DNA of 64,000 nt, taken from positions 17,675-81,674 of the forward strand of contig JAGKWW010000005.1 of NCBI GenBank assembly GCA_021151665.1, written 5' to 3'. Source of the DNA: Flavobacteriaceae bacterium (GTDB taxonomy: Bacteria; Bacteroidota; Bacteroidia; Flavobacteriales; Flavobacteriaceae). This document shows, in pieces, positions 19,301 through 27,536 of this stretch (position 1 is its first letter; the number at the start of each line of letters is the position of its first letter). Both the position numbers and the translations under genes were made by a program. The notes under the pieces are model-generated. The model saw only the letters and a list, made by a program, of their open reading frames with translations, ran no database searches and was not told the DNA's origin.

Positions 19301-19419
19301 TCACCGAGAAACTCATCAGTCGGGATCTCTTCAACAAACTCATTGCTCCTCAGCGTCTCAACAATAGGGCTTTCGTTCAGCTCCTCAACACTTTGCCAGT
19401 ATTTTTTGTTTGATGCCAT
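16372..19419 (-). CDS. actB: Alternative complex III iron-sulfur subunit ActB
   Basis: A 1,015-residue protein joining a molybdopterin-oxidoreductase-like domain (about 90-720, in this family without Mo cofactor) to a ferredoxin-like domain. A twin-arginine signal, SRRDFLKYVGFSTAAASLAA, lies near residues 49-68. The C-terminal part has four cysteine groups: CTGCGACVIAC, CQHCNHAPCETVCP, CVGTRYCANNCP and CSFC...CSEAC, consistent with three [4Fe-4S] and one [3Fe-4S] cluster as known for ActB. These carry electrons from the quinol site to the haems of ActA. It lies 33 bp after actA and 29 bp before actC. The frame is complete. Confidence 0.96.
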   Translation of the reverse strand: MASNKKYWQSVEELNESPIVETLRSNEFVEEIPTDEFLGDKEALSSSSTSRRDFLKYVGFSTAAASLAACEGPVIKSIPYVVQPEEIIPGVADYYATTMADGYDFANIVIKTREGRPIKVENNTLPGAKMKANARVYASVLSLYDSMRLKEPMIDGKPDSWEAVDARVKASLSQAAASGGQVVLLTNTMASPSTDKLIAEFGAKYANFRHVVYDAVSVSAALDAYQAVYGERALADYDFSKADVIVSVGADFLGDWQGGGCDTGYTQGRIPKNGKMSKHIQFESNMSLTGANADKRVPMTVTEQKYALVKLYNAIVGGGASAPATKADADIAKAAQQLNAAGSRGVVVSGIDDVDAQLLVIAINNKLQSQAFNPGVARYTRKGDAKAVAQLVNDMKAGSVHTLIMSGVNPVYTLANSADFAEGLKKVKLSVAFSMKEDETSSKTHIAAAAPHYLESWGDVSVAKGYYALTQPTIRPLFKTRQLQDALLAWSGNPSEYYDYLKAVSANFYSGKTWNQLVHDGVTVAEGMASATANGADFGGAASRLATAKSNGVELVLYTKVGMGDGQQANNPWLQEFPDPITRASWDNYLTVSKADAAEWKLENYNVANGGLNGSYVTVEANGKKIEKVPVIIQPGQAKGTVGLAFGYGRKEGLKAEMQTGVNAFALYAAFNSLQNVKITKESGDHEFACVQLQRTLMGRGDIIKETTLEIFNTKDAKEWNEVPMVSLDHKEVPSTTVDLWESFDRTVGHHFNLSIDLNACTGCGACVIACHAENNVPVVGKSEVRRSRDMHWLRIDRYYSSEATFAGDVEKKEHASGLMGSIHTFNEMEHPADNPQVAFQPVFCQHCNHAPCETVCPVAATSHGRQGQNHMAYNRCVGTRYCANNCPYKVRRFNWFLYNKNEEFDYHMNDDLGRMVLNPDVNVRSRGVMEKCSFCIQMTQATILKAKREGRPVRKDEFYTACSEACGSGAMVFGDVNNADDTVRALVEDDRMYHLLEHVGTKPNVVYQVKVRNI

Positions 19420-19452
19420 TTTGTATATAGATATTAGCTTCTTAAATATTGA

Positions 19453-20805
19453 TTAATAGTGACATTTACCACACTCTGTACCACCCATGTCAGCAGCGGT
19501 AAGCTTTTGCTTGCCATACTTCTTAGCAAGCTCGTCGTGGATTTTTGCATAGTATTCGTTGCCTTCTACCTTAACATCGGTTTCCCTGTGGCAGTTAATA
19601 CACCAGCCCATAGTAAGTGGAGCATGCTGCTTCATCACCTCAAAGGTCTGAACAGGGCCGTGGCAGGTCTGGCACTCTACGCCAGCCACAGAAACGTGCT
19701 GAGAGTGGTTGAAGTAAACAAAATCCGGAAGATTATGTATCCTTACCCATTTCACTGGCTTTTGCTTGCCGGTATACTTCTGGGCTGTTTTATCCCAGCC
19801 TACAGCATCGTATAATTTTTGTATCTCGGCAGTGTAGAACTCTTTGGTATGCTCTACGTAAAGTGAATCCTTATCGCCCGCAAATTCATTGATATTCTTG
19901 TGGCAGTTCATACAAACATTCAGCGAAGGTATTCCGGAATTTTTGCTCACCCTTGCAGAAGAGTGGCAGTACTTACAGTCGATACCGTTATCACCGGCGT
20001 GTATCTTGTGAGAGAAATGTATTGGCTGGATTGGCTCATACCCCTGGTCTACACCTATCTGCATAAGGTAGCCGTAAAGCATATACGAACCTACAAGTAT
20101 AAGCAGGATTGCAGTAACAAGTACCAGGAACTGATTTTTCACATAAGCTCTCCAGATTGATACCGACGGTTCCTGAACCGGCGCTACCATACCGTTGGCA
20201 TCAGCCACTTTTTTAAGCGTCCTGTTTACCAGGTAAAGCATAGTGATAAGCACCAAAAGCACCAGCACCAAAGCACCAAGTATCAAAGTATTTGTAAGCG
20301 AACCATCTCCTTCACCCTGGCCAGATGCACCGGCAGCCGGCGCAGCAGCTTTAGATTCTTCCTTAGGCTGCGATGTATACGCCATGATATTATCAATGTC
20401 TGCCTCAGAAAGTTGCGGGAACGGCGTCATCACAGCTTTATTGTTCTCGTTGAACAACTTAACCGCAACCGGATCGCCGGCCTTGATCATTTCGCTACTG
20501 TTATGCACCCACTTGTATATCCATGCACGGTCGTGCTTATCTGCCACGCCACGAAGGGCCGGGCCGGTAGACTTGGCATCAAGTTTGTGACATGCAGCAC
20601 AGAGGCTATTGAACAGTTCCTTGCCCTTTGCAGCATCACCGCCACCTGCAGCAGGCGCAGCAGCAGCAGCATCGGCAGCCGGTGCAGCAGCAGCTGGCGC
20701 CGCAGCAGCATCCTGGCCATACGAACTCATCGAAAATGATAGCGACAATGCTAAACAGAACAATAAAATTCTTGAAAACGAAGAATGGTTACCCACTTTT
20801 TTCAT
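19453..20805 (-). CDS. actA: Alternative complex III multihaem cytochrome c ActA with a fused monohaem domain
   Basis: First gene of the act-cox operon. The 450 residues hold six CxxCH motifs: CAACH (69-73) in an N-terminal class I cytochrome c domain with a Met in AVMTPFPQL as likely ligand, then CKYCH, CMNCH, CQTCH, CINCH and CGKCH in a C-terminal pentahaem domain. A signal peptide (about 1-30) is followed by an Ala/Pro linker. Two membrane helices (about 177-197 and 221-245) separate the two haem domains. The classical ActA is pentahaem, so the N-terminal domain is an added carrier on a flexible tether that could reach subunit II of the oxidase (inference). A consensus promoter lies about 80-108 nt upstream. 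Confidence 0.95.
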   Translation of the reverse strand: MKKVGNHSSFSRILLFCLALSLSFSMSSYGQDAAAAPAAAAPAADAAAAAPAAGGGDAAKGKELFNSLCAACHKLDAKSTGPALRGVADKHDRAWIYKWVHNSSEMIKAGDPVAVKLFNENNKAVMTPFPQLSEADIDNIMAYTSQPKEESKAAAPAAGASGQGEGDGSLTNTLILGALVLVLLVLITMLYLVNRTLKKVADANGMVAPVQEPSVSIWRAYVKNQFLVLVTAILLILVGSYMLYGYLMQIGVDQGYEPIQPIHFSHKIHAGDNGIDCKYCHSSARVSKNSGIPSLNVCMNCHKNINEFAGDKDSLYVEHTKEFYTAEIQKLYDAVGWDKTAQKYTGKQKPVKWVRIHNLPDFVYFNHSQHVSVAGVECQTCHGPVQTFEVMKQHAPLTMGWCINCHRETDVKVEGNEYYAKIHDELAKKYGKQKLTAADMGGTECGKCHY

Positions 20806-20884
20806 ATTAAAAATGATTATCGGCTTATTGCTAAAGTTTTGTTAGTTTACGGTTAAAAACAGTACACTTTTTTAAAAACTCCCA

Positions 20885-20913
20885 CAAAAATACAACTTAA
20901 GAATTATTCTCAA
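20885..20913 (-). promoter_or_regulatory. Promoter of the actABCDEF-cox operon
   Basis: On the minus strand, TTG (20913..20911), 18 nt, then TATTTTTG (20892..20885): both halves match the Bacteroidetes housekeeping consensus. The predicted leader to the actA ATG is about 73 nt. No other promoter of this quality is seen inside the operon. Confidence 0.75.
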
Positions 20914-20966
20914 ACCTTAAAAAAGTGTTAACAGTTAATTTAAAACCTTTCTAAATAAATCGTGTT

Positions 20967-20997
20967 TTGTGAGGTATTGCTAATAGTTGTACATTTG
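20967..20997 (+). promoter_or_regulatory. Promoter of the SPOR-domain gene
   Basis: TTG (20967-20969), 20 nt, then TACATTTG (20990-20997), with a predicted leader of only about 12 nt to the ATG at 21016. It is back to back with the act promoter. Confidence 0.7.
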
Positions 20998-21015
20998 TAA
21001 TAAACCCTCTTCATT

Positions 21016-21402
21016 ATGAGAATATTAAAAAGAATGCCTTTTGTTTTTGTGCTATTTTTCGCAGGCTTTTCCCCTTCGGCGAACGCCCAGAAATCAGATG
21101 TTCCGGTATCCCAGGATTCCCGCTTTGAACAGCTGTTAAAAGAAAAACGAAAAATCAACTCCAGCATCACGGTAAACGACCGGTACAAGATTCAGATCTT
21201 TTATGGTGACAATGATAAAGCAAAGAAAACACTGGCTGAATTTAAGAGGGATTTTCGAGACCTTGACGGCACTATCGTATTCGAAAGCCCAACCTATAAG
21301 GTCTGGACGGGCGGCTTTAAAAACCGTATCGATGCAGAACGCTACCTGACGGAGATACGAAAAAAATATCCTTACGCTTTGCTGATAAAGCCCAACAAAT
21401 AA
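21016..21402 (+). CDS. Secreted SPOR-domain protein
   Basis: A 128-residue protein with a signal peptide (about 1-24, cut after ANA) and a SPOR fold in its C-terminal two thirds: YKIQIFYGD, then a helix, then YKVWTGGFKNRIDAERYLTE and ALLIKPNK. SPOR domains bind denuded glycan strands of peptidoglycan, often at division sites. With no transmembrane anchor left after cleavage it should be periplasmic. It stands alone between two back-to-back promoters and the shared terminator with infB. The name and exact role are unknown. Confidence 0.85.
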   Translation: MRILKRMPFVFVLFFAGFSPSANAQKSDVPVSQDSRFEQLLKEKRKINSSITVNDRYKIQIFYGDNDKAKKTLAEFKRDFRDLDGTIVFESPTYKVWTGGFKNRIDAERYLTEIRKKYPYALLIKPNK

Positions 21403-21404
21403 AA

Positions 21405-21430
21405 AATCCCGCTGAATGTTCAGCGGGATT
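21405..21430. terminator. Bidirectional terminator, SPOR gene / infB
   Basis: Stem AATCCCGCTGAA / TTCAGCGGGATT (12 bp, about 2-4 nt loop), with A-run before and T-run after. It serves the SPOR gene (+) and the rimP-nusA-infB operon (-). Confidence 0.92.
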
Positions 21431-21449
21431 TTTTTATGTCCTGATTTCG

Positions 21450-24302
21450 TTACAGTTTCTTTTTTACTTCAACCTCCTGGAAGGCTTCGATAGTATCGTA
21501 TTCCTGAATGTCGTTATAGTTCTTGATCTGCATACCGCAATCATAACCTTTTGAAACCTCTTTTACATCGTCTTTAAAACGCTTAAGGGTAGCAAGCTCG
21601 CCGGTGAAGATAACCACACCATCGCGGATAAGCCTGATCCTCGAATTCCTGAAGATCTTGCCATCGGTAACCATACATCCCGCAATAGTACCCACCTTAG
21701 AAATCTTGAAGGTTTCGCGTATTTCGGCAGTACCGGTAACTTCTTCTTTCATTTCCGGAGAAAGCATACCTTCCATCGCATCCTTTACATCGTCGATAGC
21801 ATCGTAGATGATCGAGTAGTTACGGATGTCGATTTCTTCCTTGTCAGCAAGCACTTTGGCATTTGGTACCGGACGTACGTTAAAGCCGATGATGATCGCA
21901 TCGGAAGCAGAAGCAAGCAATACGTCACTTTCGGTAATAGCACCCACACCCTTGTGAATGATCTTGATCTCGATCTCTTCTGTAGACAGTTTTGAGAAGG
22001 AGTCAGACAGCGCCTCAACAGAGCCATCTACGTCACCTTTGATGATAAGGTTCAATTCTTTAAACTGGCCAAGCGCTATACGTCTTCCAAGCTCTGCAAG
22101 CGTGGTATGTTTTTTAGTACGGGCCGATTGTTCACGGATAAGCTGTGTACGCTTGGCAGCAATCTGCTTCGCTTCGCGCTCATCTTCATAAACGTTAAAC
22201 TTGTCACCCGCCGTTGGCGCACCGTCAAGTCCGAGGATAGATATCGGCGTTGATGGGCCGGCTTCTTTCACATTATGCCCGCGCTCATCCTGCATCGCTT
22301 TGATCTTACCGTGGTTTTTACCGGCAAGTACATAGTCGCCCACTCGAAGTGTACCACCCTGTACAAGCACAGTCGACACGTATCCGCGGCCTTTATCAAG
22401 GAACGCTTCTACAACTGTACCTACAGCAGCTTTATCCGGATTTGCTTTCAGGTCAAGTATTTCGGCTTCGAGCAATACTTTTTCGAGCAATTCTTTAACA
22501 CCAAGGCCTGTTTTGGCAGAGATGTCATGCGACTGATATTTACCACCCCAGTCTTCTACAAGGAGGTTCATACCCGCAAGCCTTTCCTTGATCTTCTCAG
22601 GATTAGCCGTAGGCTTATCAACCTTGTTAATAGCAAATATCATAGGGACTCCCGCCGCCTGGGCGTGTGCAATAGCTTCTTTGGTTTGCGGCATTATATC
22701 ATCATCCGCAGCAATCACGATAATTGCAATATCGGTAACCTGGGCACCACGTGCACGCATAGCGGTAAACGCCTCGTGACCCGGTGTATCAAGGAATGTG
22801 ATCTTCTGCCCGTTATCAAGTGTTACCCCATAGGCACCAATGTGCTGGGTAATACCACCCGATTCGCCGGCAATAACATTCTCCTTACGAATGTAGTCAA
22901 GAAGCGAGGTTTTACCGTGGTCAACGTGGCCCATTACCGTAACAATAGGCGCGCGGTGTGTAAGGTCTTCCTCACGGTCCTGAACTTCCTCAATACCTTC
23001 TTCGATATCTGTGGTAACAAATTCAACTTCGTATCCAAATTCATCGGCCACGATAGAAAGCGTTTCTGCATCAAGCCTCTGGTTCATGGTTACCATGATA
23101 CCAAGCGACATACAGGTACCAATAACTTTGGTAATAGGCACATCCATCATAGTAGCAACTTCACCAACCGTAACAAACTCGGTTACTTTAAGAACTTTGC
23201 TTCCTTCTTCCGCAAGCCTTTGCTCCTCATCGGTACGCTGGCGGTGCGTTTCACGCTTATCCCTCCTGTACTTAGAAGCTTTAGACTTGTTGCCTTTACC
23301 CTGAAGTTTTTCAAGCGTTTCGCGAATCTGGTTTTTAACCTCTTCTTCGGTAGGCTCTACTTTGGCTACAACAGCAGGACGCTTGCCCTGGTTGAAGCCC
23401 GGCTTGTTACCAAACTTATTGCCGCCCGGCCCCGGCCTGTTAGGGCCACCCTGGCCGCCCGGCCTGTTGTTGCCCTGGGCAGTATTGCCCGGTGTTCCGG
23501 GAGCACCCGGTTTGGCAATAATACGCTTGCGCTTGTTCTTGTTATTATTATTGTTAGCTCCCTGCCCTGCAGCGGCTCCTGTGTTCGGGCCTTTGGCAGC
23601 ACGCGGGTCTTCTTTTTTCTTTTTATTTCTGTCGAACTGAGAAAGATCTATCGTCTGGCCGGTAAAAGTAGTACCGCTCAGCTTTTGGTATTGTGTCTGA
23701 ATTTTTTCCTCCTCTGCAGGCTTCGGAGCTTCCGGGGTAGCTGCGGGAGCTTCCTGCTTCGGCTGTTCCTGAACCGGGGGCTGTGGAGCAGCTTCGGCCT
23801 TTGGCGCTTCCTGAACAGGCTTTTCTGCTACAGGCGCTGCCTTGGGTGCTTCGGGCGCCGGCGCGGGTGCCGGTGCTGCCGCAGGTACAGATGCAGTTGC
23901 AGGCGCTGCAGGGGTTTCGTCTGGAGCGGGTGTCTGTGCTTTTTTAGGGTTCAGGTCTATTTTGCCAACAGCAACCGGCCCATTGAGCGATGCTTTAGCC
24001 TTAATAACTTCCTGCTTTTGTTTCTCTTCTTCACTTCTGCGCTTTTCTTCTAATTCGCGCTCAATCCTCAATGCTTCTTTTTCTTTCCTCTTCTCTTCGC
24101 TCACTTCCAAAGACGCGGCCTTATTGCCCTTATCAGCCGAAAACTGATTGAAAAGGGCATTATATTCCGCACCCGAGATCTTCGCATTCGGACTGGATTC
24201 TATAACAAATCCCTTATCCTTCAGAAAATCTACAGCCCTGTCCAGCGAAATATTTAATTCCCTTAAAACTTTGTTAATTCTTATTGCTCTTTCTTCAGAC
24301 AT
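21450..24302 (-). CDS. infB: Translation initiation factor IF-2
   Basis: GTPase that brings initiator fMet-tRNA to the 30S subunit and promotes subunit joining. The 950 residues comprise an IF2N-type helical region at the start ([20 protein letters not shown]), a long low-complexity linker of Ala/Pro/Glu then Gly/Asn/Lys (about 90-330), a second IF2N-like segment, the G domain with GHVDHGKT near 457-464, DTPGHEAF and NKVDKP, and the C-terminal domains. The length is normal for Bacteroidetes. It is the last gene of the rimP-nusA-infB cluster, 52 bp after nusA, and ends at the terminator at 21405-21430. Confidence 0.97.
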   Translation of the reverse strand: MSEERAIRINKVLRELNISLDRAVDFLKDKGFVIESSPNAKISGAEYNALFNQFSADKGNKAASLEVSEEKRKEKEALRIERELEEKRRSEEEKQKQEVIKAKASLNGPVAVGKIDLNPKKAQTPAPDETPAAPATASVPAAAPAPAPAPEAPKAAPVAEKPVQEAPKAEAAPQPPVQEQPKQEAPAATPEAPKPAEEEKIQTQYQKLSGTTFTGQTIDLSQFDRNKKKKEDPRAAKGPNTGAAAGQGANNNNNKNKRKRIIAKPGAPGTPGNTAQGNNRPGGQGGPNRPGPGGNKFGNKPGFNQGKRPAVVAKVEPTEEEVKNQIRETLEKLQGKGNKSKASKYRRDKRETHRQRTDEEQRLAEEGSKVLKVTEFVTVGEVATMMDVPITKVIGTCMSLGIMVTMNQRLDAETLSIVADEFGYEVEFVTTDIEEGIEEVQDREEDLTHRAPIVTVMGHVDHGKTSLLDYIRKENVIAGESGGITQHIGAYGVTLDNGQKITFLDTPGHEAFTAMRARGAQVTDIAIIVIAADDDIMPQTKEAIAHAQAAGVPMIFAINKVDKPTANPEKIKERLAGMNLLVEDWGGKYQSHDISAKTGLGVKELLEKVLLEAEILDLKANPDKAAVGTVVEAFLDKGRGYVSTVLVQGGTLRVGDYVLAGKNHGKIKAMQDERGHNVKEAGPSTPISILGLDGAPTAGDKFNVYEDEREAKQIAAKRTQLIREQSARTKKHTTLAELGRRIALGQFKELNLIIKGDVDGSVEALSDSFSKLSTEEIEIKIIHKGVGAITESDVLLASASDAIIIGFNVRPVPNAKVLADKEEIDIRNYSIIYDAIDDVKDAMEGMLSPEMKEEVTGTAEIRETFKISKVGTIAGCMVTDGKIFRNSRIRLIRDGVVIFTGELATLKRFKDDVKEVSKGYDCGMQIKNYNDIQEYDTIEAFQEVEVKKKL

Positions 24303-24354
24303 ACAATGTTTTTAAATTATCTTGCTCTAGTTGTGTTGTGTTATAGCAGCTGTC

Positions 24355-25596
24355 TTATTCTTCAAATTCTTCCCTGAGTATCTTCATCACATCAAGGATG
24401 GTTTCTTCTTCAAGGTCTGTCCTGCGCACCAGGTCTTTCACATCCTGATTAAGAACGCTGCGGGCAGTATCGAGGCCGATTTTTGCAAACTCCTCAATTA
24501 CCCATGCTTCGATCTCGTCTGAGAATTCTGTTAGTTCAACGTCCTCATCTTCTGCAGGGCTTCCCTCGCGTATTACATCCAGCTCATACCCTGTAAGCAG
24601 GCCGGCAAGCTTAATATTATGGCCGCCGCGCCCAATGGCTTTAGAAACTTCTTCCAGTTTCAGGAACACATCTGCCCTATTGTTGGCTTCATCTATTTTA
24701 ATAGACGAAACTTTTGCAGGGCTTAGCGCACGCGATATGTAAAGCTGCGTATTAGTGGTGTAATTGATAACATCTATGTTTTCATTGCCAAGCTCACGAA
24801 CGATGCCGTGAATGCGCGAACCTTTCATACCCACACATGCCCCAACAGGGTCTATCCTGTCATCATAAGAATCAACCGCCACCTTGGCTTTTTCCCCTGG
24901 TATACGAACTACTTTCTTAACCGTGATAAGCCCGTCGAATACTTCAGGTATCTCCTGTTCAAACAATTTTTCAAGGAATTTCTCCGACGTACGGCTCATG
25001 ATGATCTGTGGCTTATTACCTTTCAGTTCCACATTTTCAATGATGCCACGCACATTATCTCCTTTACGGAAAAAGTCTGACGGGATCTGCTTTTCTTTAG
25101 GCAGCACGATCTCATTCCCCTCATCATCTACCAAAATTACTGCTTTTGGCCTTACATGGTGCACCTCAGCCGTATAAATATCGCCGATAAGGTCTTTAAA
25201 CTGCTTATACAGGTTGGTATTATCATGCTCATGGATCTTAGAAATAAGGTTTTGGCGGAGTGCAAGTATCGCCCTGCGGCCCAGTTGGATAAGCTTCACT
25301 TCTTCAGACACATCTTCTCCAACCTCAAAATCAGGCTCTATCTTGCGCGCTTCGCTCAGCGAAATCTCCTGGTTCGGGTCTTCCACCTCGCCATCGGCTA
25401 CCACTACCCTGTTCCTCCATATCTCCATATCCCCTTTATCAGGATTGATGATGATATCGAAGTTATCGTCAGAACCATATTTCTTTTTGAGTGCATTCCG
25501 AAACACATCTTCAAGGATCGCCATTAAGGTAACGCGATCTATAAGTTTATCATCTTTAAACTCTGAAAACGACTCAATTAATGCAATATTCTCCAT
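24355..25596 (-). CDS. nusA: Transcription termination/antitermination factor NusA
   Basis: Binds RNA polymerase and modulates pausing, intrinsic termination and antitermination. The 413 residues contain the N-terminal RNAP-binding domain (1-130), an S1 domain (about 135-205), and two KH domains, seen as VGMKGSRIHGIVRELG and SKAIGRGGHNIKLAG. The acidic C-terminal repeats found in gammaproteobacterial NusA are reduced to one short region. It lies 21 bp after rimP and 52 bp before infB. Because NusA strengthens intrinsic terminators, the hairpin in the operon leader (26091-26116) is a possible route of self-control (inference). Confidence 0.97.
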   Translation of the reverse strand: MENIALIESFSEFKDDKLIDRVTLMAILEDVFRNALKKKYGSDDNFDIIINPDKGDMEIWRNRVVVADGEVEDPNQEISLSEARKIEPDFEVGEDVSEEVKLIQLGRRAILALRQNLISKIHEHDNTNLYKQFKDLIGDIYTAEVHHVRPKAVILVDDEGNEIVLPKEKQIPSDFFRKGDNVRGIIENVELKGNKPQIIMSRTSEKFLEKLFEQEIPEVFDGLITVKKVVRIPGEKAKVAVDSYDDRIDPVGACVGMKGSRIHGIVRELGNENIDVINYTTNTQLYISRALSPAKVSSIKIDEANNRADVFLKLEEVSKAIGRGGHNIKLAGLLTGYELDVIREGSPAEDEDVELTEFSDEIEAWVIEEFAKIGLDTARSVLNQDVKDLVRRTDLEEETILDVMKILREEFEE

Positions 25597-25617
25597 GCAG
25601 CTTAACTTATTTTATAT

Positions 25618-26082
25618 TTAAAATGTTATTACAACAACCGCTTCCTTAATGTCGGCATAAGGTACCTCTGCCTTTTTGGATACAGTTTCTTTTCCTTTTC
25701 CTATCTGCTTTGGCTCGCGCACTTTCCACTCGAGCGTAATAAAATCTTCACCGGCAGCAGTAAGCTCTGCCTCTATGGTTTCACCTGGGGTTTTTACCTT
25801 AAGCTTGCGCCCTATATGGTTTTTATACTGGCGTTTATCTTTAAGCGGGCTGGTTGCACCGGCCGACATTACTTCAAGAGAAAAATCTTCTTCTTCCCTG
25901 TCAAGGTTATGCTCTATAGCGCGGCTAACATCAATGCAATCCTGAAGATTTACTCCGCCATCGCCGTCTATAATCACCGTAATCTTGTTCCCATCGCTAA
26001 CCGAAAAGTCAATAAGGAAGAGCGAAGGATTTTCTTCAAGCGCATCCTGAAGAAGGGATGCAACTTTGTCTTTGAATGCCAT
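25618..26082 (-). CDS. rimP: Ribosome maturation factor RimP
   Basis: Assists maturation of the 30S subunit. The 154-residue protein has the two RimP domains: an N-terminal alpha/beta domain with [20 protein letters not shown] and [14 protein letters not shown] (the usual SPGxxxPL motif is altered to SAGATSPL), and a C-terminal small barrel (about 80-154). The start is [11 protein letters not shown] at 26082; a reading from 26118 passes through the leader hairpin and adds residues foreign to the family. It is the first gene of the operon. Confidence 0.94.
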   Translation of the reverse strand: MAFKDKVASLLQDALEENPSLFLIDFSVSDGNKITVIIDGDGGVNLQDCIDVSRAIEHNLDREEEDFSLEVMSAGATSPLKDKRQYKNHIGRKLKVKTPGETIEAELTAAGEDFITLEWKVREPKQIGKGKETVSKKAEVPYADIKEAVVVITF

Positions 26083-26090
26083 AAATTTAT

Positions 26091-26116
26091 AAAAAGAGGG
26101 GACTCTTCGTCCCCTC
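26091..26116 (-). promoter_or_regulatory. Terminator-like hairpin in the rimP-nusA-infB leader
   Basis: On the minus strand, GAGGGGAC (26116..26109), loop GAAGA, GTCCCCTC (26103..26096), then TTTTT (26095..26091). It is a perfect 8-bp GC-rich stem followed by a U-run, ending 8 nt before the rimP ATG. It lies about 23 nt into the transcript predicted from the -7 box at 26153. No gene on either strand ends here that would need a terminator, so an attenuator is the best reading. Confidence 0.65.
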
Positions 26117-26145
26117 ATTATTTAGTTTACCTAATAATAACCCTG

Positions 26146-26153
26146 CAAATATA
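26146..26153 (-). promoter_or_regulatory. -7 box of the rimP-nusA-infB operon
   Basis: TATATTTG on the minus strand fits TAnnTTTG exactly. No TTG is at the -33 distance. The predicted leader is about 57 nt and includes the hairpin at 26091-26116. Confidence 0.55.
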
Positions 26154-26211
26154 CTACATTTTTTTAAATCTTGAAAATCATTGGATAATGTAAAAAATCT
26201 TTGTACTTTTA

Positions 26212-26239
26212 TTGTATTAAATTTCCAACCAATAATTTG
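26212..26239 (+). promoter_or_regulatory. Weak candidate promoter of the universal stress gene
   Basis: TTG (26212-26214), 18 nt, then TAATTTG (26233-26239), one base short of the TAnnTTTG consensus. ATG at 26260. Confidence 0.3.
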
Positions 26240-26259
26240 TTAAAAATACGATTCAGATC

Positions 26260-27099
26260 ATGAAAAAAATTCTTGTCCCTACCGACTTTTCAGACCATGC
26301 AGAATATGCGCTTAAAGTAGCCGCACAGATAGCGCGGAAAACCGGCGGCGAAATATACCTGCTACACATGCTCGAGATGCCCGCCCTGAGCGATGGCATT
26401 GGCGAAAGCAACGCGGTAGGCACCAGCAATGACCTGCCTGAAGTAATGTTCTTTATGCAAAAAACGCGCGAGCGCTTTGAAGATATAATAAGCCAGCCTT
26501 ACCTTGACGGGATCAATGTTGTAGAAGCCATACAGTTTGACAGGGCTTTTGAAGGAATCATAGAGCACAGCAAAAAACATAACATCGACCTTGTAGTGAT
26601 GGGGTCTCACGGTGCAAGCGGCTTCCGCGAAATGTTTATCGGGTCTAACACTGAAAAGGTGGTGCGCACATCGAACGTTCCGGTGCTTGTCATCAAAAAA
26701 GAGGAAGAAAACTTCAATCCGGACCATTTTGTATTTGCATCTGACTTTTCACGTGAGGCCGAGAAGCCGTTCCAGAGGGTTGTTGAGTTTGCCAACGCTT
26801 ACAATGCACACCTTCACCTGGTATTCATCAATACGCCAAATGAGTTTAAATCGAGCCATGCTGCTGAAAAACTGATGAATGATTTTTCGGCGAAATTCCA
26901 GATCAACAACTTCTCTACCCACGTGTATAACGATATGAATGTAGAGAAAGGCATCCTTCATTTTGCAAACAGCATTAATGCCGACCTGATAGGCATGTGC
27001 ACGCACGGGCGCAAAGGGCTTGCCCACTTCTTTAATGGAAGCATCAGCGAAGACCTGGTAAATCATGCGGTGAGGCCGGTGGTAACCTTCAAGATATAA
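26260..27099 (+). CDS. Tandem universal stress protein (two UspA domains)
   Basis: A 279-residue cytoplasmic protein with two UspA folds. Domain one (1-148) begins MKKILVPTDFSDHAEYAL and has the ATP-binding pattern G-x2-G-x9-GS/T in GSHGASGFREMFIGSNT. Domain two (about 150-279) keeps a similar motif, THGRKGLAHFFNGS. Proteins of this type bind ATP or AMP and respond to starvation or oxygen stress; the specific role here is unknown. It is monocistronic, with a strong terminator after it. Confidence 0.93.
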   Translation: MKKILVPTDFSDHAEYALKVAAQIARKTGGEIYLLHMLEMPALSDGIGESNAVGTSNDLPEVMFFMQKTRERFEDIISQPYLDGINVVEAIQFDRAFEGIIEHSKKHNIDLVVMGSHGASGFREMFIGSNTEKVVRTSNVPVLVIKKEEENFNPDHFVFASDFSREAEKPFQRVVEFANAYNAHLHLVFINTPNEFKSSHAAEKLMNDFSAKFQINNFSTHVYNDMNVEKGILHFANSINADLIGMCTHGRKGLAHFFNGSISEDLVNHAVRPVVTFKI

Positions 27100-27121
27100 T
27101 TGCAACAGGTAACAACTGGAG

Positions 27122-27145
27122 AAAGACTGCTAAACGGCAGTCTTT
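27122..27145 (+). terminator. Terminator of the universal stress gene
   Basis: Stem AAAGACTGC / GCAGTCTTT (9 bp), loop TAAACG, then a T-run. Confidence 0.9.
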
Positions 27146-27170
27146 TTTTGTGGGGTTAATGCAATAAAAA

Positions 27171-27191
27171 AAGCCTCCGTGAAGGAGGCTT
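27171..27191 (-). terminator. Terminator after tRNA-Gln
   Basis: Stem AAGCCTCC / GGAGGCTT (8 bp), loop of 5 nt, with seven T on the minus strand after it. It lies 5 bp beyond the tRNA 3' end. Confidence 0.88.
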
Positions 27192-27196
27192 TTCCG

Positions 27197-27267
27197 TTGG
27201 TCTACTAGGACTCGAACCTAGAATGACTGAACCAAAATCAGTAGTGTTACCATTACACCATAGACCA
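27197..27267 (-). tRNA. tRNA-Gln (anticodon TTG)
   Basis: A 71-nt cloverleaf. Acceptor TGGTCTA pairs with TAGACCA, the anticodon arm is ACTGA-TTTTGGT-TCAGT with anticodon TTG, and the T loop is GGTTCGAGTCC. The discriminator base is A, and CCA is not encoded. Confidence 0.95.
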
Positions 27268-27536
27268 ATCGTCCTGATTGCGGATGCAAAAGTAGCACAT
27301 ATTTTTTTTCATGCAAATTTTTGTCCGAAAAAAAATAAATTTTCCACCATTAAATTTCTAAAAACCTCACAATCAATCCAGAAAAAAAGACTGCCGCAAA
27401 GCGTTTATGACAGGGACCCGGAAACAATATTTATTTCGATTGGCCGTTAACCTTACAGAAGTAAGAAAATAATGCGGCGGTACCCACCAGGTATTGCCGC
27501 TTTTCTTTTACATTTATACCACTAAACCAACATATT
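27268..27536. other. Intergenic region upstream of the first DUF2723 gene
   Basis: AT-rich, with no open frame of note. The only structure is the hairpin at 27474-27509; a weak TACATTTA box lies at 27509-27516. Nothing else is recognised. Confidence 0.6.
27474..27509 (+). terminator. Terminator-like hairpin in front of the first DUF2723 gene
   Basis: Stem GCGGCGGTACC (27474-27484) with GGTATTGCCGC (27490-27500), 11 bp including two G-U pairs, loop CACCA, then TTTTCTTTT. It points along the plus strand, 27 nt before the DUF2723 ATG. No plus-strand gene ends nearby, so it may be a leader attenuator or the end of a small RNA. Confidence 0.55.

Noticed and set aside
16372..19419. ActB as a true molybdoenzyme
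   Set aside because: The family lacks the Mo cofactor, and the gene sits in a complete act operon.
22275..24053. A 592-codon plus-strand open frame
   Set aside because: It lies fully opposite infB; its residues show no family features and reflect the G/C-rich third positions of infB.
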